Below, piece by piece: positions 19,901 to 28,862 of a stretch of DNA of 64,000 nucleotides (its first letter is position 1; every line of letters starts with the position of its first letter). Under the pieces are notes generated by a model, which worked only from the letters and a program-made list of their open reading frames with translations, searched no databases and was not told the origin of the DNA. This stretch comes from Bog-756 sp963741055. GTDB taxonomy: Bacteria > Actinomycetota > Acidimicrobiia > Acidimicrobiales > RAAP-2. The stretch is taken from NCBI GenBank assembly GCA_963741055.1, contig CAVUGU010000021.1, positions 18,038 to 82,037 on the forward strand, in the 5' to 3' direction. The translations under genes were made by a program, and so were the position numbers.

Positions 19901-21051
19901 CGGTCGACGAGCCCGGGACCGGCTGGAGCACCGTCGCCACCGAGGTCGGCCAGTATCGCGACCACGAGGTGCTCTTCGCCTTCTCGCCGGTGCTCGCCAC
20001 CGCGGTCAAGATCTCGGTGACCGAGGTCGACTTCGGCGGCTACTTCGGCGGGGGCATCCCGCCCTGGTGGTCACCGACCGAGGAGGGCAACGCCTTCCTC
20101 CACGCCCTCCAGGTCTACGCCGGCACCAACACCGTCGACCAGGTCGACGGGACCGGCCTCACCCCGCTGACCGGACAGGACCCACCACCACCGCCAACCA
20201 CCACCACCACGACGACCACCACCACCACGACGCCGCCGACGACCACGACCACGACCGAATCGCCGCCGGGTCAGGGCGGCCAGAAGCACCCCGCACAGGC
20301 GCCCACCTACCAGGGCTACTGGGTGGCCACGACCAACGGGAACATCTACACGTTCGGATCGGTGCCCTTCTACGGGTCGGCCCTCGCGACCGCCGATGCA
20401 CCCGTCGTCGGCATGGTGGCGACGCCCGACAGTGACGGCTACCGGATGGTCACGGACACCGGCGGGGTGTTCACCTTCGGCGACGCAGGGTTCTTCGGCT
20501 CGACCGGATCGCTCGTGCTCAACAAGCCGATCGTCGGGATGGCGGACACCGGCGACGACAACGGCTACTGGCTCGTGGGTTCGGACGGAGGAGTCTTCTC
20601 CTTCGGCGACGCCGCGTTCTACGGCTCGACCGGTTCGCTCGTGCTCAACAAGCCGATCGTCGGGATGGAATCGACGCCGGACGGCAAGGGGTACTGGTTG
20701 GTCGCGGCCGACGGGGGCATCTTCGCCTTCGGGGACGCAGCGTTCTACGGCTCGACCGGTTCGCTCGTGCTCAACAAGCCGATCGTCGGGATGGCCGCCA
20801 CACCCGACGGACACGGGTACTGGCTGGTGGCCTCCGACGGCGGCATCTTCGCCTTCGGCGACGCAGGCTTCTACGGCTCGACCGGTTCGCTCGTCCTCGA
20901 CAAGCCGATCACCGGCATGCAGTCGACGCCCGACGGCAACGGCTACTGGCTGGTCGCCTCCGACGGCGGCATCTTCGCCTTCGGCGGCGCAGGCTTCTAC
21001 GGTTCGGCCAGCGGCGACGGTCTGAGCGACCCGGCCATCGCCATCTCCTGA
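16967..21051 (+). CDS. Secreted multidomain glycoside hydrolase with repeat tail (copy 1), two frame breaks
   Basis: Corrected for two inserted bases the protein is about 1360 residues. A signal peptide (VYTLASVAVLCAVVPTLAGV, cut near AHA-A) is followed by a beta-propeller-like region (about residues 75-340), a clan GH-A TIM barrel (about 500-800), an F5/8-type-C/CBM32-like domain, a Pro/Thr linker and six 41-42-residue GYWLV repeats. The barrel has an acid/base glutamate in MWEPWNESNN and a nucleophile glutamate in LWFTEVGWW, 100 residues apart. The extra bases are a C at 19082-19083 and a T at 19778; the tandem copy 4.2 kb downstream lacks both and is intact. Likely substrate is a surface or environmental glycan. 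GTG 16967 is the best start before the signal peptide. It may be a GH39- or GH5-like enzyme; the family is not settled. Confidence 0.8.
17106..20173 (+). repeat. Long direct repeat, copy A (3068 bp)
   Basis: This block is repeated at 21329-24394. I find about ten to twelve substitutions and two extra bases across 3.07 kb, so identity is near 99.5%. The block starts inside the coding sequence just after the signal peptide and ends exactly where the Pro/Thr linker of copy 1 begins, so both genes keep their own secretion signals and their own ends. Confidence 0.95.
20314..21048 (+). repeat. Six in-frame 123-126-bp coding repeats
   Basis: The tail of the first hydrolase consists of six units of 41-42 residues with consensus GYWLVASDGGIFAFGDA-FYGSTGSLVLNKPIVGM-TPDG. 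The middle four units are the most alike at DNA level, which indicates recent expansion or homogenisation; the first and last are degenerate. Related units occur in the minus-strand gene at 52128-53770. The spacing suggests a beta-rich solenoid or propeller for surface attachment or binding. Confidence 0.9.
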
Positions 21052-21168
21052 CGGCCGGTCCCCTCCTTCCAAAATCGGTTCTTCCGCAGGCCTTGCGCCC
21101 TGCGAAGTGGAACCCACCAGGTCCGAAGCTCCGGCGGCGACCTGCGCTGGCTCCCCGGCGCGGACACA

Positions 21169-24100
21169 ATGGTCGGCATCCTTTCGGATCTGCGCTCGCA
21201 ACCGGCAGACGGAGGGGGCCCCCTCGGCGGAAAGGCCTTTTTCGCAGTCGCCACGACCATCGTCGCGGCGATCCCCATCGTGGTGTTCGGCCTCGCCGGT
21301 CCGGGAGACACCGGGCCACCCTCCCGGGAGATCCCCGGCTCGGTCGCCGCGCCCGCCGCGTCGGAGGTGAGCCCGATCTGCGACGCGCCCGACCCGAGCG
21401 GTGTGCTCGGCCCCGAATCGAGCCTGCCCTCGGATCCGACCACGACGGTGGCCACCCCCTCGGGCGGGGTGTCGAGCTTCGCGGCCACCTCGAGCAACCT
21501 CTACGTCAACACCGGCTCGGCACTCGACACCTACTCCTTGACCGGGAGCCTCGTCCGCTCGTTCTCGCTGCCGGGCGCGTTCGCCTCGTCGAAGGAGCCC
21601 TCCCAGCCGGTGGTCGACCCGTCGGGCAACATCTACCTCTCGAGCAACTACGGACAGATCGTCGACAAGTTCTCGCCGACCGGCTCGCTGCTCTGGTCGG
21701 TCGACCCGCACAACGGCAGTCCCGAAGGGCTGTTCGGGATCACCACCGGGTCGGGGTTCGAACTCGCGGTGAGCCTCGTGCAGAACACCTCGTCGAGCGA
21801 TCTCCTCGACCTCTCGACCGGAGCGGTCGACGGCTCGTTCCCCTTGGTCGACGACGGGTACGTGACCGAAGAGTCCGACGGCAACTTCCTCTACTCGCAA
21901 GGTGGCTACGTCGAGACGGTGAGCCCGAGCGGGGCGGTGCTCTCCAAGTTCGGGTCGTCGGTGACCCAGCAGAACGGCGCCCACACCGGGGCGGGGTTCG
22001 AGTTCTCGAACGGCGGTCAAGCGGTGCAGGGACCCGACGGCACCATCTACACCTCGGACCCGAAGGACACCTTCGAGGCGACCTCGCCCAGCGGTGACCT
22101 GCTCGCCACCACCACCTTGGCCGGCAACCTCCAAGTCGGCAGCGGGGGCTTCTACCTGGTCGGCTCCACCCTCTACTTCCAAGGCGGCCCGGTCTACAAC
22201 GACGCCGGCGACAACATCTCGTCGATCCCGCTTCCGACCCTGCAAGCCGAGCTCTCTGCGGTCCACCGCCCCTACGACACCCTCGGGTGGGGAGCCGGGC
22301 TCACCACCGGAGCAACCGGCAACTACTTCGCCGCCGGCACCACCCCCTCGGTCGACGCCACCTTCGACTCGTGGTGGAGCGGGCAGGCCTCCCACCTCCA
22401 GCTCCAATACTCGGTCGAGAACACCGCCTCGCTCGACGCCGAGCGCGTCCCGGCCGGAACCACCCTCTCCTTGCCGACCAACGCCTCGTCGCTCGCGTCG
22501 ATCCCGCTCACACTGCCCGCCTCCGACGAGGTGCCCGGCCCCTACCTCGTGCAGGCCTCCCTCTTCGACACCTCGACCTCGCCCCCGACCCGGCTCGGCA
22601 CCACCTGTCTGCCCTACACGGTCGGCGCGACCGGCGACGGCCTCGACTTCGCCACCCTGCCGAGCGGCGCCGGCGGCGGCGGGCCGAGCGACCCGCGGGG
22701 AGTCGCGCTCAACTCGCAGCTCGGCCTCAACGGTTTCCGCGGAGCCAGTGTCAACTGGTCCACCTTCCTCCCCAACTGCTCGGCGTCCGCCCCGACCGCC
22801 GCGGCCTGTTCGTCGTCCGCGATGGACTTCAGCGACGCCTCGACCTCCTACTACCAGGCGGCCGCCACCGCGCTCGCCGACCACGTGACCTACTGGGTGC
22901 AGGTGAGCAACGGCGACTCGCTCTCGACGGCGCTGGTGAACGGCGGCTACTGGCAGGGGGACATCGCGGCGCTCGTCCGCCACTACAGCACCGTCCCGGC
23001 CGGGTGCGGCCAATGTGCCCCGGTGACCATGTGGGAACCGTGGAACGAGTCGAACAACACCGGGTGGTCGAACGCGGCCGACTACGTGAGCAAGGTGCTC
23101 GCCCCGTTCTACGCCGCGGTCAAGTCGGTGCTCCCGGGGAGCGCCTCGACGGTGATCGGCGGCTCGACCATCGACGTCGCCTACAGCTGGTGGCAACAGC
23201 TGGTCGCGGCCGGCGGCCTCGCCGACATGGACGTGGCGGCCATCCATCCCTACACCGGCTCGAACGACTCCTTCGAAGAGGACGGCAAGCCCGCCCAGAT
23301 CGAGCAGCTCGAAGGTCTGCTCGCCGGCAAGCCGCTCTGGTTCACCGAGGTCGGGTGGTGGAACGACGGCGACTACAACTTCCTCGCCCAGGCCAACGAC
23401 GTGACCCGGGCGATGCTCTGGCAAAAGGCGCTCTCGATCCCGGTGTGGAACTACTTCTACGACGAGGGCAACTGGGGCAACTGGGGGGTGAGCTTCTCCC
23501 TCATCCAGGCGGGCAGCGTCGACGACTACGTGAAGCCGGCCGCCCTCGCGGCGATGACCACCTCGAACCAGATCGCCGCCCGCCCCTACCTCGGGATGCC
23601 CTCGACCGGGATGCCCCAGACCTACCAGGCCCTCTTCGGGCCCGACGCGGCGAGCCCGGACCGGCTCGACGCGGTGTGGTCCGACGGGCTCTCGAGCACC
23701 GGCACGGTCACCTTCTCGGTGCCGGGCGGCGGGTCGATTCCGGTGACGGTCACCACCGAGTACGGGGAGAGCACCGCGGTGTCGGTCACCTCGGGGACCC
23801 CTTACGCCCTGCCGATCGGCGATCAGGTCACCTACCTCGCCTATCCGGCGGGTGACACCGTGACCGTCTCCCCGACCGAGACCTTCGGGGCCGATCTCGC
23901 GGCGGCCACCTCCGGCGCCAGGGCGACGGCGTCGAGCGGCAACCCGTCGGCGGCCATCGCCGGGCTGCCCGCCGGCTACGGCAACGGCTGGACCTCTGGC
24001 GACGGCGACACCACCCCCTCGCTCACCGTCACCCTGGCGAGCGCCTCCACCATCAACCGGATCGTCGTCGACACCCAGTCGGCCGGGTCGGTCGCGACCG

Positions 24101-24408
24101 GGGTGCGCGACTACACCCTCTCGGTCGACGAGCCCGGGACCGGCTGGAGCACCGTCGCCACCGAGGTCGGCCAGTATCGCGACCACGAGGTGCTCTTCGC
24201 CTTCTCGCCGGTGCTCGCCACCGCGGTCAAGATCTCGGTGACCGAGGTCGACTTCGGCGGCTACTTCGGCGGGGGCATCCCGCCCTGGTGGTCACCGACC
24301 GAGGAGGGCAACGCCTTCCTCCACGCCCTCCAGGTCTACGCCGGCACCAACTCCGTCGACCAGGTCGACGGGACCGGCCTCACCCCGCTGACCGCCCACA
24401 AGTCCTGA
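21169..24408 (+). CDS. Secreted multidomain glycoside hydrolase (copy 2), without repeat tail
   Basis: An intact 1079-residue protein. After a different signal or anchor sequence (AFFAVATTIVAAIPIVVFGL) it is almost identical to copy 1 from IPGSVAAPAAS onward: propeller-like region, clan GH-A barrel with catalytic glutamates at about residues 627 (WEPWNESNN) and 727 (WFTEVGWW), and the F5/8-type-C-like domain with DYTLSVDEPGTGWSTVATEV. It stops five residues after the duplicated block (TAHKS), so it lacks the Pro/Thr linker and GYWLV repeats. Amino-acid differences from copy 1 are few and conservative (D/N, S/P, T/S, G/A, T/S). ATG 21169 follows a 117-bp intergenic gap. Confidence 0.88.
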   Translation: MVGILSDLRSQPADGGGPLGGKAFFAVATTIVAAIPIVVFGLAGPGDTGPPSREIPGSVAAPAASEVSPICDAPDPSGVLGPESSLPSDPTTTVATPSGGVSSFAATSSNLYVNTGSALDTYSLTGSLVRSFSLPGAFASSKEPSQPVVDPSGNIYLSSNYGQIVDKFSPTGSLLWSVDPHNGSPEGLFGITTGSGFELAVSLVQNTSSSDLLDLSTGAVDGSFPLVDDGYVTEESDGNFLYSQGGYVETVSPSGAVLSKFGSSVTQQNGAHTGAGFEFSNGGQAVQGPDGTIYTSDPKDTFEATSPSGDLLATTTLAGNLQVGSGGFYLVGSTLYFQGGPVYNDAGDNISSIPLPTLQAELSAVHRPYDTLGWGAGLTTGATGNYFAAGTTPSVDATFDSWWSGQASHLQLQYSVENTASLDAERVPAGTTLSLPTNASSLASIPLTLPASDEVPGPYLVQASLFDTSTSPPTRLGTTCLPYTVGATGDGLDFATLPSGAGGGGPSDPRGVALNSQLGLNGFRGASVNWSTFLPNCSASAPTAAACSSSAMDFSDASTSYYQAAATALADHVTYWVQVSNGDSLSTALVNGGYWQGDIAALVRHYSTVPAGCGQCAPVTMWEPWNESNNTGWSNAADYVSKVLAPFYAAVKSVLPGSASTVIGGSTIDVAYSWWQQLVAAGGLADMDVAAIHPYTGSNDSFEEDGKPAQIEQLEGLLAGKPLWFTEVGWWNDGDYNFLAQANDVTRAMLWQKALSIPVWNYFYDEGNWGNWGVSFSLIQAGSVDDYVKPAALAAMTTSNQIAARPYLGMPSTGMPQTYQALFGPDAASPDRLDAVWSDGLSSTGTVTFSVPGGGSIPVTVTTEYGESTAVSVTSGTPYALPIGDQVTYLAYPAGDTVTVSPTETFGADLAAATSGARATASSGNPSAAIAGLPAGYGNGWTSGDGDTTPSLTVTLASASTINRIVVDTQSAGSVATGVRDYTLSVDEPGTGWSTVATEVGQYRDHEVLFAFSPVLATAVKISVTEVDFGGYFGGGIPPWWSPTEEGNAFLHALQVYAGTNSVDQVDGTGLTPLTAHKS
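21329..24394 (+). repeat. Long direct repeat, copy B (3066 bp)
   Basis: Partner of the block at 17106-20173, offset 4223 bp at the start and 4221 bp at the end because copy A holds two additional bases. All substitutions are scattered singles, roughly half of them silent. Confidence 0.95.
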
Positions 24409-24439
24409 CCGCCGCGCACCGTAGAGTCGTCGACCGACC

Positions 24440-25429
24440 ATGAAGGTGCACTTCGCAAGGACTCGATCGCCCCTCGCGCACTCGTGTGTGCCGACCATGA
24501 TCGAGATGCTCGCCCACCAGCGTGACCGAAGGGGCCACGTCGGGGTGGACGACCCGGCCGATGCAGACCTGGTCCTCTTCCCCGACTGCCACCTGCTGCC
24601 GCGCGACTGGAAGCTCGACGAGATCGCGACCAGCGAGACCGCGCGCCGCTTCCCGCACAAGGTCGCCGTCTACAACGAACGCGACACCCCGTGGTGCCGC
24701 TTTCCGGGGATCTACGTGAGCATGCCGGCGAGTCATTTCGCCCGTCAGTGGCAGGTGGCCGGGGCCTACTACCGGGTGAACGATCCGGCCGCACGTCTCG
24801 ACGTCGACGCCGGTCGGATCGAACCGGATCTGCTCGCCAGCTTCGTCGGGGGACGGACCCACCGGGCCCGCGAGACGATCCTCCGACTGTCGGACCCCCG
24901 GATCCACGTCGAAGCCCCGGAAGGCTTCGTCTTCTACGACCCGTCGTCGGTCCGCTTCGACGAGCGGCGCAAGTCGTTCGCCGAGACACTCTTCCGGTCC
25001 AAGTTCGTCCTCTGCCCACGCGGAATGGGAACCTCTTCGATCCGTCTCTACGAGACGTTGGCCGCAGGTCGAGTTCCCGTCGTCATCTCCGACCAGTGGG
25101 TCCCCCCGACGGGTCCGAAGTGGGACGAGTTCTGCCTCCGGTGGCCCGAGGACCGGATCGACGAGCTGCCCTCTGCACTGCGCGACTTCGAGGGCGAAGC
25201 CGCGGCGATGGGTCAGCGCGCACGTGGCGCCTATGAAGAGTGGTTCGCTCCCGACGTCGCGCTCTCCGTCGTGCTCGACCAACTCGAGACACGCTCGAAG
25301 GCGCCGGGCTTCACCGACCTTCCTGCGGGCGGAATCCACGACCTCCAGTACCTGCGTGCCGGTGCCTCCCGGCTGCGGATGCAGTACCACGGGCTCCGCG
25401 GACGGGCCCGCCGCGCGCTCACCAGTTGA
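24440..25429 (+). CDS. Exostosin-like (GT47-type) glycosyltransferase
   Basis: A 329-residue protein with the exostosin-family core SKFVLCPRGMGTSSIRLYET followed by LAAGRVPVVISDQWVPP, the conserved donor-binding region of GT47-type proteins. The N-terminus MKVHFARTRSPLAHSCVP has no signal peptide, so it should act in the cytoplasm on lipid-linked glycans. It lies 31 bp downstream of the second hydrolase and may share its transcript. Its 3' end overlaps that of the convergent DUF4012 gene by 11 bp. The sugar transferred is unknown. Confidence 0.85.
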   Translation: MKVHFARTRSPLAHSCVPTMIEMLAHQRDRRGHVGVDDPADADLVLFPDCHLLPRDWKLDEIATSETARRFPHKVAVYNERDTPWCRFPGIYVSMPASHFARQWQVAGAYYRVNDPAARLDVDAGRIEPDLLASFVGGRTHRARETILRLSDPRIHVEAPEGFVFYDPSSVRFDERRKSFAETLFRSKFVLCPRGMGTSSIRLYETLAAGRVPVVISDQWVPPTGPKWDEFCLRWPEDRIDELPSALRDFEGEAAAMGQRARGAYEEWFAPDVALSVVLDQLETRSKAPGFTDLPAGGIHDLQYLRAGASRLRMQYHGLRGRARRALTS

Positions 25430-27170
25430 TCGCGCGCGAGGTGCTGTCGTCGAAGGACGAGCCTCCCGCGCTCCATTGCTCCGCCGGAATGCGCGCAGAG
25501 GGAACGAGCTGCATCGACCCGTGTGATCCGGGGAGGTGGAAGGTGGTGACGACGGTGGACGATGCGCCTTTTGGAATGGTGACCGGGGCCGCCACCAGCC
25601 AGGTCGGGCCCTCGGCACTCTTCGCCGCGAGGGGACCCGCGCCGGTCATGGTGATGTTCGATGCCGCAGCCGGCAGGTTGACCGCGATCAACCCGGTGTA
25701 GCCGCCGTAGTCGACCGGCACCCCGGGGTAGGGACCGGCGATGTACTGGGACAATCCGGACGGCGTGACGTTCTTCAGGGTCGCGGTCAGGGTGACCGAC
25801 GTGCCGGATCCCGACGGAGTGGTGGCCACCGCGACGTGAACCGGCAGGTACTGGTCGAGCTTGTTCGCACCCCGGTTGACCACCGCGACGGCGAGCGAGT
25901 TCGGGGTGAGGCTCCCGCTCACTCCGCTCACCTCCCACGCGGCCTGTGCCTTCGGATTGCTCGACCAGAGCATCAGATGGCGACCGTCCACCGCGCTGGT
26001 CACCGCGGTGGCCAGGGTGTGCAGATCGACCGACTGCCCCTGGAGGTCCTGGAGCACCGCGGAGGTGAGCGAACCGAGCGCGTCCTGGCGACCGGTAGCG
26101 GCCGAGTTGTCGGTCAGGCCCGCGTACTGGTCGTGCAACACGTAGGAGATCACGTTGTCGGGACCGATGGTCTGTCCGGTCGGCAGTGTGACCGGGCCGG
26201 TCACGGTGAGCAGCTCCTGCAAGGCCTGGACGTCGAGCGCGATGACTCCGTCCACCTGCTCACCGGTCTCGGCATGCCACATCTGGGCGGCGAGCGGGCC
26301 GGTCACGTCGAACTGCGGAGTGACCCCGAGGTTCCGCCAGTCGACACCGGGTCGTAGCCATCCCCAGTTCCGCTCCAGATCACCGCCCACGCTCACCGCG
26401 CCGAGCGGAAGGGTGAGCGAACCCGAAGGAGTCATGTTCCCCACGTGGATCGAACCGTCTGCGGTGTTGGCGAGGCCGACCTCGAGGAACGCGCCCGAAC
26501 CCGCCCGCATCTCCGCATTGTTGGACGCGAGGACCAGATACTGCTGGGGACCCTGCAGGATGGTCGCGACGACCGCCGACACCGCGGCCGCCTTGGTGAG
26601 CCGAGACCTCGCGTCGTCGAGCTGTGAGACGAACTCGTCGTGCTTGGACGCGAGTGGCCCGATCAGCGCATCCGAAGGCCCGGTCTGCACCGCCGCGAGT
26701 TGGGACTCCGCGGAGAGCGAGAGCGCACCGAGCTGGTGCAGCGACGCGATCCGCTCCGGGCCGGCGCCGTGGGGCTCGTTGATGATTCCGTGGACTTGTG
26801 AGAGGAACGACCCACCGACCTGCGACACGGACTGGGCCGCCGAGCTGAGGTCCCGAGCCGACTGCAATTGTCTGCCGATCACCGGCAGGACGGTGACCGG
26901 CGCGAACAGTGGCGAGGAGAGATCGGAGTGCGCCGCGTCGAATTCGCCCCGTGCCGCGTCGAGGGCGGTGACCGTGCTCGTCTCGGTCAGCTGACCGGGG
27001 TTGAGCTGGGCGCGGACCGACTGCAGGTCGGCGAGACCGGCCTTGTCGTGGTGATAGGCGGACCACGACTTCGCCGCGAGCAGCGCGCCCCAGGCGAGGA
27101 TCACCACGAGTACGCCGAGGGCGATCAGCCGCCTCCGGCGCCGCCGCCTCCGATCACGTACCGGCGGCAT
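25419..27170 (-). CDS. DUF4012 domain-containing membrane-anchored protein
   Basis: A 583-residue protein with an Arg-rich cytoplasmic start (residues 1-14), one membrane helix (LIALGVLVVILAWGALLAA) and a long extracellular region. The family hallmark is YLVLASNNAEMRAGSGAFLE near residue 215, followed by the GDLERNWGWLRPGVDWRNLG segment. DUF4012 genes are frequent in actinobacterial polysaccharide clusters, and their biochemical role is not established. Position between the glycosyltransferases and the sortase supports a part in surface-glycan assembly or attachment, which is inference. Confidence 0.88.
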   Translation of the reverse strand: MPPVRDRRRRRRRRLIALGVLVVILAWGALLAAKSWSAYHHDKAGLADLQSVRAQLNPGQLTETSTVTALDAARGEFDAAHSDLSSPLFAPVTVLPVIGRQLQSARDLSSAAQSVSQVGGSFLSQVHGIINEPHGAGPERIASLHQLGALSLSAESQLAAVQTGPSDALIGPLASKHDEFVSQLDDARSRLTKAAAVSAVVATILQGPQQYLVLASNNAEMRAGSGAFLEVGLANTADGSIHVGNMTPSGSLTLPLGAVSVGGDLERNWGWLRPGVDWRNLGVTPQFDVTGPLAAQMWHAETGEQVDGVIALDVQALQELLTVTGPVTLPTGQTIGPDNVISYVLHDQYAGLTDNSAATGRQDALGSLTSAVLQDLQGQSVDLHTLATAVTSAVDGRHLMLWSSNPKAQAAWEVSGVSGSLTPNSLAVAVVNRGANKLDQYLPVHVAVATTPSGSGTSVTLTATLKNVTPSGLSQYIAGPYPGVPVDYGGYTGLIAVNLPAAASNITMTGAGPLAAKSAEGPTWLVAAPVTIPKGASSTVVTTFHLPGSHGSMQLVPSARIPAEQWSAGGSSFDDSTSRAINW

Positions 27171-27357
27171 CGTCTCGTGATGTCGATCGTCGTCGCGCCC
27201 TCCCCACCGATCGGGTGGTCACGGGAGCAAACACGAGCTTGAGATGGTACCGGAGCGGATCGCCCGAGCGGTGGCATGCCCACTGCGCGTGAGCATCGCG
27301 GCACGCAGGCCGTGAGCACGACTGAGTACCGCACAGGGTTGCCGGTACCATCGATGC

Positions 27358-28320
27358 ATGTCCTTCACGACTGTGCGCATGACAGTCGGGCGAGTGCTGC
27401 TGGTCTCCGGCGTGCTCGTGCTGCTGTTCATCCCGTACCTGCTGTGGGGTACGGGATTGCAGACCGCGCGCAGCCAAGCCACCCTCCGGAGCCAGTTCAG
27501 CGAGGCCCAGCGCACCACCGGCACGGTGATCCCGCGGGTGCACCTGCGAGCGACCAAAGCGCCCAACCAACCACTGAAGGTCGCACCGCCGGTCTCGGCG
27601 CCGCCGGTCGGTCAACCGGTGGGGAACATTTCGATCCCGAAGATCGGGCTGTCGATGATGGTCGTCGAGGGGACCGGTGAGGCACAGCTCGAGATGGGTC
27701 CCGGTCACTATCCAGGGACGCCGCTACCGGGCCAGCAAGGAAACGCCGCGATCGCCGGCCACCGGACCACCTACCTCCACCCGTTCTACAACCTGAACGA
27801 ACTGGTGCCCGGCGACCCGATCAACGTGGTCACCTTGCAGGGCATCTTCCTTTACCACGTGATCAGCAGCCAGGCGGTGAGCCCCAACGACGTCGCCGTC
27901 GTCGGCGCGACCAAGTCTCCCGAGCTCACCCTCACCACCTGCAATCCGCGCTACAGCGCGAGCCAGCGGCTGGTCGTGCAGGCGACGCTCGTCTCCAGCA
28001 TCCTGGTCAACGCCAAGCACCCGGTGACCCCTTCGGTCGACGCCGCGACCCGTCGAGGTGTCAAAGCCGAGGGCAAGCAGCTGGGCTCGAGCGGAACGCC
28101 GACGACGGTCGCCGCCGAGAGCGCCAGCCCCTCCAAGGACTGGGGAGTGGCCATCGGGTGGGGCATCCTGGTCGCCGCTCTCACCATCGCGGTGTGGATG
28201 GGCGCCGCCCGGACTCGCTCGTGGCGGGCGGCGGTGATCGGGTTCGGAGTCCTGACCTGGCTGGTCGTGGTGTTCTTCTTCTTCCAGTCGGTCGCGCCGC
28301 TGCTGCCGGCGAGTTACTGA
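27358..28320 (+). CDS. Sortase (class E type)
   Basis: A transpeptidase that anchors LPXTG-type proteins. It has an N-terminal membrane helix (VLLVSGVLVLLFIPYLLWG), a catalytic domain with histidine in AIAGHRTTYLHPFYNL, cysteine in ELTLTTCNPRYSASQRLVV and the arginine three to eight residues later in the same segment, then two extra C-terminal membrane helices (WGVAIGWGILVAALTIAVWM and the last 25 residues). At 320 residues it is longer than a minimal sortase because of this C-terminal anchor. It lies tail-to-tail with the LPFTG protein gene, which is its obvious local substrate. Confidence 0.92.
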   Translation: MSFTTVRMTVGRVLLVSGVLVLLFIPYLLWGTGLQTARSQATLRSQFSEAQRTTGTVIPRVHLRATKAPNQPLKVAPPVSAPPVGQPVGNISIPKIGLSMMVVEGTGEAQLEMGPGHYPGTPLPGQQGNAAIAGHRTTYLHPFYNLNELVPGDPINVVTLQGIFLYHVISSQAVSPNDVAVVGATKSPELTLTTCNPRYSASQRLVVQATLVSSILVNAKHPVTPSVDAATRRGVKAEGKQLGSSGTPTTVAAESASPSKDWGVAIGWGILVAALTIAVWMGAARTRSWRAAVIGFGVLTWLVVVFFFFQSVAPLLPASY

Positions 28321-28339
28321 CCAGCTCGGGCGCGCACCA

Positions 28340-28359
28340 TCACCGCGAAGAGGCGGTGA
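28340..28359. terminator. Candidate bidirectional terminator hairpin
   Basis: Perfect 7-bp arms TCACCGC and GCGGTGA enclose a 6-base loop in the gap between the convergent sortase and LPFTG genes. No U-tract follows on either strand, which is common in high-GC actinobacteria, so the call rests on position and stem only. Confidence 0.45.
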
Positions 28360-28388
28360 GCCCGGGGGTCAGGTCGAGGTCGGGAGGC

Positions 28389-28700
28389 TCAGGCCTGCGC
28401 GCGACGACGCCGGTTGAGCAGCGTACCGACGATCACGGCGCCCGCACCGATGACCGCCAGCTCTTCGATGTCCGCTCCGGTGAACGGAAGGCTGCTGGTG
28501 CTCGATCCAGACGAACTCGGTTCCGTGGTGGGCTGCGCGCTGCTCGACGCCGTCGAAGGTGGCACGACCGAGTTGGACGAGATCGACGGAGGTGCGCAGT
28601 TGTTGTAGCAGTTGGTCGTGGCCGCGCCCGCCACAGTCGGTGCTACCACCAAGGAGGCAGCCGCAGCTGCCGATGCAATCAGGACTCGCCTCGTCCACAT
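28389..28700 (-). CDS. Small LPXTG-anchored surface protein
   Basis: A 103-residue secreted protein: signal peptide VLIASAAAAASLVVAPTVAG cut near AGA-A, a short mature start with a cysteine pair (TNCYNNCAPPS), a Ser/Thr/Pro-rich stalk, and a complete sortase signal of LPFTG, a hydrophobic helix (LAVIGAGAVIVGTLL) and the basic tail NRRRRAQA. ATG 28700 is chosen because the signal peptide begins there and GAAGGG lies upstream; the longer frame adds only untypical sequence. The mature part has no enzymatic domain, so it may be a surface spacer, a modified peptide or a pilin-like subunit. Confidence 0.88.
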   Translation of the reverse strand: MWTRRVLIASAAAAASLVVAPTVAGAATTNCYNNCAPPSISSNSVVPPSTASSSAQPTTEPSSSGSSTSSLPFTGADIEELAVIGAGAVIVGTLLNRRRRAQA

Positions 28701-28717
28701 CTTTCTGCCCTTCTTTC

Positions 28718-28736
28718 CGTAGGTTTCGAGCCTACG
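28718..28736. promoter_or_regulatory. Inverted repeat upstream of the LPXTG protein gene
   Basis: Perfect 6-bp arms CGTAGG and CCTACG flank a 7-base spacer, ending 18 bases before the ATG and just upstream of the ribosome site. It could be an operator or a 5'-leader hairpin affecting translation. I do not recognise a known riboswitch in the leader. Confidence 0.4.
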
Positions 28737-28862
28737 TCCCCAACCAGACCTGGAGTGCGACCTTCGATTCCGTGCTGGCTCCGACCCATCTTGCCTGCCG
28801 CCGACGTCGAAAGGCAACGCGGGGCACGGCCCGTAGTTTCGTCGTCACTGTCCGCGCTGAGC

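Noticed and set aside
20175..20260. CCACCACCGCC/ACGACCACC-rich stretch as a CRISPR or regulatory repeat
   Set aside because: It encodes the Pro/Thr linker of the hydrolase in frame; the repetition is codon-level low complexity.
20071..24186. A 1371-codon open frame antisense to hydrolase copy 2 (and a 708-codon one antisense to copy 1)
   Set aside because: Its sequence is Gly/Arg/Val-rich with no domain. Long antisense frames are expected opposite high-GC genes; the plus-strand frame has catalytic motifs and a signal peptide.
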